Source: Aphanomyces cochlioides (lineage: Eukaryota > Oomycota > Saprolegniomycetes > Saprolegniales > Verrucalvaceae). From it: a stretch of DNA of 64,000 nucleotides. Positions 59,901 through 64,000 of this stretch are shown piece by piece. The position numbers were made by a program, and so were the translations under genes. Numbering within the stretch: position 1 is the stretch's first letter; every line of letters starts with the position of its first letter. Location of the stretch: NCBI GenBank assembly GCA_019828595.1, contig JAHQRK010000012.1, forward strand, positions 1,922,001 through 1,986,000, given 5' to 3'. The notes under the pieces were generated by a model, which saw only the letters and a program-made list of their open reading frames with translations, did not search any database and had not been told where the DNA came from.

Positions 59901-62900
59901 TGAGCGGACCTGAAATGCGCTGGACGACTTCTTCGTCCGGGACGTCCAGGACAAGCACCATGTCGGGCAAAATACCAAACGACACCATCGATCTCGCCTG
60001 CGCTTCGTTGCGTGGAAAGCCATCGAGGAGCCAGCCGTGGTCGACGCAGTCTGGATGAGAAAGCCGGTCGAGGATTGTGTCCATGATGAGCTCGTCGGGA
60101 ACAAGTTCGCCCATGTCCATGTACTTCTTGGCTTTCAGACCTGTTTCTGTGCGCTCTTTCACAGCAGCGCGAAGCATATCCCCCGTCGAGAGATGAATCA
60201 CGCCATACTTCTTGACAAGCTGCTCGCACTGCGTTCCCTTGCCCCCCGCGGGGGGACCGCAAATGATCAACTTGGGCGGCATGGCGTCGTGTTTGGCTGA
60301 CGTATTTGGCATCGCTCGATGGATATCGGACGCAATCGTGTCCTTGCCTTGCATCCCATCGACATGCAAAACACGCGACGTCTTTGCAAAGCTCTTGACG
60401 ACTGCATCGCAGTTTTCATTGTACTTGGCTAGACGGACTTTGATCGTCTCTTCCGTGTCGTCCGATCGCTTGACGACTTTGTCGGCGAGCTCAGGCGGCG
60501 GCGGATTAAATACCAAGTGATATGTCTTTCCCGTCGCCAAGTCGACACGACGCCCTGAAATGCGCTTGATAACTTCTTCGCCAGGCACGTCGAGCACAAT
60601 CACAAGGTGAGGAATGATCGACAAGCCGAGCATTGCTTGGGCTTGGACTTCTGTGCGCGGAAATCCATCGAGGAGCCATCCGTGCTTTTGACAGTCAGGT
60701 TGATCGAGACGTTCCATGATGACGCGGATGATCAAATCGTCAGGAACGAGCTCGCCGGCGTCCACAAAGCCTTTCGCTTTCAAGCCAACGTCCGAGCCAG
60801 CTTGGATTGCAGCACGGAGGATGTCGCCTGTCGATAAATGGACGACGCCGTAATGCCTGACCAAGAGTTCGCATTGTGTGCCTTTGCCGCCAGCGGGAGG
60901 ACCACAAATGATAATCTTGGGAGGGCCTTTTGCAGGCGTCGGCTCACCAAGTGGAGCTGCGACGTCAGAGGAAGGCGTGGATTTAGCCAACGCTGATGCA
61001 ATCGCTTGGGAGATTGTCTCCTTGGTCTGCATGCCGTCGACTGGCAAGACGATCGATGTCTGGGTGAACGTCTTGACAATCGCGCCGCAGTTTGAATGAT
61101 AATGGCCCAGTCGGACCTTGATGGTTTCTTCCGTGTCGTCGGCGCGCTGGACGACTTTATCCTTGAGCTCTGGTGGCGGTGGATTGTAAATCAAGTGGTA
61201 CGTCTTGCCAGTGTCGACGTCCACGCGGCGTCCTGAAATGCGCTTGATCACTTCGTCGTCCGGGACGTCCAAGACGATGACCATTTCGGGCACAATCCCT
61301 TGGACGACCATCGTTTGAGCTTGGACTTCCGTGCGGGGAAATCCATCAAGCAACCAGCCATGGGTTTGACAATCAGCTTCTTTCAGACGCTCCAAGACGA
61401 CTCGAATGATCAAATCGTTTGGGACTAGCGCTCCTGCATTCATGTAACCTTCTGCTTGGAGACCGAGTTCAGAGCCTGCTTTGATAGCTGCTCGAAGCAT
61501 GTCCCCCGTCGAGAGATGCACGACGCCGTATTGCTTGACAAGTAATTCACATTGGGTGCCTTTTCCCCCCGCGGGGGGACCACAAATCACAAAAGTCGGC
61601 GGGCCATTCGCATGGTCGGTCTTTGGGCGATTCATTTTCGTTCTGTCGGACGTCGAGAGGGCTTGGAAGAGCGCATACGTCACGAGCGCCTTTTCTTTCT
61701 TCCCGTCGAGGCGGATCACGGCTTGATCTCTTCCGAAAGAATGAAGGATCGCTTGGATATGATTGTGGTATTTTTCTAGTCGCGGCTTCGTGTCCAAGCC
61801 GCCGCTTAATTTGGCAAGTCGCTGGGCCACTTCGTCGTCGGGAACTTCCACCAGCACGACCACGTCGGGTTTGATTCCACGCTGGACCATACTTTGCGCT
61901 TGGGCTTCCGTCGTGGGATATCCATCCAAGACCCAGCCTTGAGTAATGCAGTCGCTTTCGTGGGTTCTCTCGGCTACAAGTGTCAAGACGATATCATCCG
62001 GGACTTCTTCGTGCTTGTCCAAATGCCGCTTGATTTTCTTTCCCATTGCATTGTTCATGCGGCTCGCCACGCGCAACAGTACGCTCACTGTCAAGTGCAC
62101 CAGGCCGTACTGACTGACGAGTTTTTCCACTTGCGTCGTCTTTCCACTGCCAGGGGGGCCAAGCATGATCATCTTGGGACTCTTTCGACGCTTCAGGATC
62201 TTCTCAAGTCGCGCGCTTGATCCAGATTCGCTCATACTCGATGGCTTGACGAGGTTGTTATACATGGACAAGTCAAAACAGTCTCGAAGCGTGCCCAAGT
62301 CGACTTCGTCTGAAAGTGCCATGATCCCAACGGCGCGGGAAGAAGCTGGCGACGCTTCGGCTACGAGGCACATGTTGTGTGCCGTTTGTGTTCCAATGAG
62401 CTCGGCAAGAAAGTATTCCCCAAACGAGTTGACGAGACTCTACGCAAGGATGAAACCTCAGGAGCGCGGCAGCCAACGTACCTCGTTTTGTTGGCGAAGG
62501 ATGGGTTCCAAGTCATCATGGTCTTCAATGTTTGCCTTGCGAATGGTCAATGAGGGCAAGAACGCTGTAGATGGAGCAACGAGGACGTCAAATTCAATGA
62601 AGAGCTCTTCACCGTATTGCTTCTTTGCGCCTGCATTGAGTACTGTCGATTGCTTGAAATGGTGCATGAACGGTGCGAGCTCGTGACCTTGGAGCGAGTT
62701 GTGCACTGGGAATGCAATCCACTCGAAGGATAGCAGGAGGTTAAAGATCGTCGAGAGCATTTCACCGAGGATATGAGCCATCGGCACAGCCGGTGAATGC
62801 ACGAAATACGTCATGAAGAGCGTCGTGTGCGCCTACATGAACGTAGTCAAAGCTGTAAGTGTCGCTTTGGTGGTTTTACCTTGAAGCGACTCGGTGTTGC

Positions 62901-63182
62901 ATTGTTTGTTGGAAAGTTCTCAAGAGCATATCGATCACATACGTAGTCGAGGTAGTGTGCGTCCTCAACGAGATCTCCCGGGGCCAAATCGTTCACACTG
63001 AGGAATCCGACGATGTCACCCGTGGCATTTTCAGCCGTGAGCGCCAAGTACGACGTCTCGATCAAAACATTCACGTGACTTCGACCATAAAGGATCTTCT
63101 GCACTGTTTTGTCTGGTGCATGGAGCTCCCCAACCTTGGCAGCATCGCTCGCCTGCGCGCGTCGTATCGTGAGCTCCTCCAT
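56938..63182 (-). CDS. CFAP61: CFAP61 fused to four adenylate-kinase domains
   Basis: Exons (minus) 63182-62880, 62832-62482, 62439-59151, 59107-57460 and 57421-56938 give about 2,020 residues with all phases compatible. The N-part (IRRAQASDA, LYGRSHVNVLIETSYLALT, SFGEYFLAELI) is the acetyltransferase-like region of CFAP61. After VDLGTLRDCFDL the same exon runs through four P-loop kinase domains. It then resumes CFAP61 (LFCIDE...FAFSLFPHKEYC). Exon 4 has the pyridine-nucleotide oxidoreductase-like part (IVVVGASDTG, YDYLVLTTGL, IYAGGSLCRF), and the last exon YHDRFQDFRLRLNAAL. CFAP61 belongs to the calmodulin- and spoke-associated complex at radial spoke 3. The kinases would convert 2 ADP to ATP and AMP there. 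Confidence 0.88.
60150..62200 (-). other. Adenylate-kinase array inside CFAP61 (P-loops)
   Basis: Domain 1 has P-loop GPPGSGKTTQ near 62150, DGYPTTEAQ in place of DGFPR, and a short lid. Domains 2-4 have GPPAGGKGTQCE near 61570, 60895 and 60245, each with LSTGDMLRAA or LSTGDILRAA, WLLDGFPR and a long lid (GRRVD-x-x-TGKTYH...NPPPPEL). A 45-nt stopless segment with GT...AG ends (about 59862-59906) interrupts the lid of domain 4 and is probably an intron. The same lid then reads GRRVDPATGKTYH as in the others. Confidence 0.88.
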
Positions 63183-63458
63183 CACGACAGGCGACGATTG
63201 AATATGAAACCGACCGTTTCATGAAACTGTTCACTTTCCAAAGTTCACCATGAGGCGCAAGATACGTCAAAGCTCAAAGCATGGACAAGACACAGTGGGA
63301 GGCGATGGGCGCTTGATGGCCTCGATCAGGAGAGAGAATGAGAGAGAAGACGTCTCTTCAATGCCAAGGTCGCATTCGCATATGTTTCTGGCTTCCTTGA
63401 GAATTGTTCTCGATGAGGTTGAATCGAAATTTCTCATTGATACATTTTTGTTGCAGTC
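63183..63458. other. Divergent promoter gap
   Basis: A 276-bp gap lies between the CFAP61 start (63182, -) and the small membrane gene (63459, +). A T-rich stretch ending TTTTTGTTGCAG sits just before 63459. It could be an initiator or a splice acceptor, so an upstream exon of the small gene is possible. Confidence 0.35.
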
Positions 63459-63779
63459 ATGGCGAGCAATGCCTCGGCGCTAGAAAACGACACGACGGCG
63501 ACAATAGCACCGCCAGAAGCTTCACGAGGCAATATGAATGCATTAGCTCTGTATCTGATTGTCTTTGGCCCACCTGTGGTAATTGCAGTCGGCGTTGCAG
63601 TCAGAGTTTGGATCCTCGCTCGCCGTCACCGACAAACGGTGACTCCTCCAGAGGTCTTCGTTCCACCAGAACAGCGCATGGCATGGCTCTACAGTCTGCC
63701 CTCGATCACAAGGTTAACTATTACGAGCTACAGAAACTCGGAAGCAGAACTCCGCACTCATGTCCTGAGCAATCGTTAA
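63459..63779 (+). CDS. Small single-pass membrane protein
   Basis: 106 residues. The Asn/Thr/Ala-rich N-terminus has two N-x-S/T sites, then one helix (ALALYLIVFGPPVVIAVGVAVRVWILA) and a basic ARRHR stop-transfer, then a short cytosolic tail with PPEVFVPPEQRMAWLY. No family is recognised. The stop TAA (63777-63779) overlaps the stop of the opposite gene. The T-rich AG just upstream leaves open a longer gene with a 5' exon. Confidence 0.55.
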   Translation: MASNASALENDTTATIAPPEASRGNMNALALYLIVFGPPVVIAVGVAVRVWILARRHRQTVTPPEVFVPPEQRMAWLYSLPSITRLTITSYRNSEAELRTHVLSNR

Positions 63780-64000
63780 TTTTTAACTTGAAGCCTTTCA
63801 ACGACTTGAGCCAGTGTTGGTATCACATCATTGCTGGGAACGCCGTCAGGTGTACTCTCCGCGTCTCGGCACAGAAGCAACGCATGACTTCCTGCAGCCT
63901 TGCCACCAGTGTAATCATTTGTCCTGTCGTCGCCAATATGAAGCATCGCCGCGGGATCGCATTGAAGCCTCTTTGCTGCCTCGTGGAAGATGGACGCTTG
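63776..64000 (-). CDS. HAD-superfamily hydrolase, 3' end only
   Basis: The minus-strand frame is open from the window edge for 74 codons to TAA at 63776-63778. It reads HIGDDRTNDYTGGKAAG, the motif IV region of HAD hydrolases (GDD or GD-x3-ND followed by G-x3-AG), whose acidic residues bind magnesium. The next strand is ALLLCRD. The nucleophile motif DxD lies outside the window. HDHD3-like phosphatases end this way, but the substrate cannot be told. Confidence 0.7.
   Translation of the reverse strand, partial: QASIFHEAAKRLQCDPAAMLHIGDDRTNDYTGGKAAGSHALLLCRDAESTPDGVPSNDVIPTLAQVVERLQVKN

Overview
This is a nuclear genome window from a compact eukaryote, most likely a zoospore-forming oomycete of the Saprolegnia/Aphanomyces type (inference). 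Protein-coding genes are split by many very short introns (mostly 40-55 nt, GT...TAG). Intergenic gaps are often under 150 bp. Flagellar genes (CFAP61, CEP164) sit beside Crypton and Tc1 elements and MULE-type zinc-finger genes. No rRNA, tRNA or CRISPR signal was seen.

Layout. 1-20424 (+) is one giant gene whose 5' end lies outside the window. Its ectodomain combines Calx-beta-like repeats, discoidin-like and LamG-like modules, a second repeat type, an REJ/PKD region, an EGF module and a GPS-like motif. About five tetraspanin-like membrane units follow, then an IQ motif and an EF-hand-like tail. 20505-27244 is a near-perfect palindrome of two convergent Crypton elements. The right copy is frameshifted and carries a Tc1-family transposon (25006-26601). 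28064-28939 encodes six tandem WW domains. 29195-31318 is a MYND/armadillo-like protein, convergent with and overlapping a mucin-like membrane receptor (31315-32596, -).

33340-37171 (+) is a large unrecognised protein. 37208-38625 (-) is an NSUN-family RNA methyltransferase and 38725-42469 (-) a CEP164-like coiled-coil protein. 42531-43964 (+) is an EF-hand protein, 44094-46259 (+) a GMC oxidoreductase and 46286-48399 (-) an unrecognised protein. 48506-49150 (-) is a small unrecognised gene, divergent from SDHA (49297-51261, +). 51318-51860 (-) is a short hypothetical gene. 53036-56680 holds three paralogous zinc-finger genes. 56938-63182 (-) is CFAP61 carrying four adenylate-kinase domains inside one exon. 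63459-63779 (+) is a small membrane protein whose stop overlaps that of a HAD-like hydrolase (63776-64000, -).

Working together. CFAP61 (base of radial spoke 3) and CEP164 (basal-body distal appendages) both serve the zoospore flagellum. The built-in adenylate kinases would place ATP/ADP buffering in the axoneme. The giant receptor could be a flagellar or surface mechanosensor by analogy with polycystins, but that is inference. Splice sites and protein families were judged by eye: exon phases were checked for most genes, and no database search was possible.
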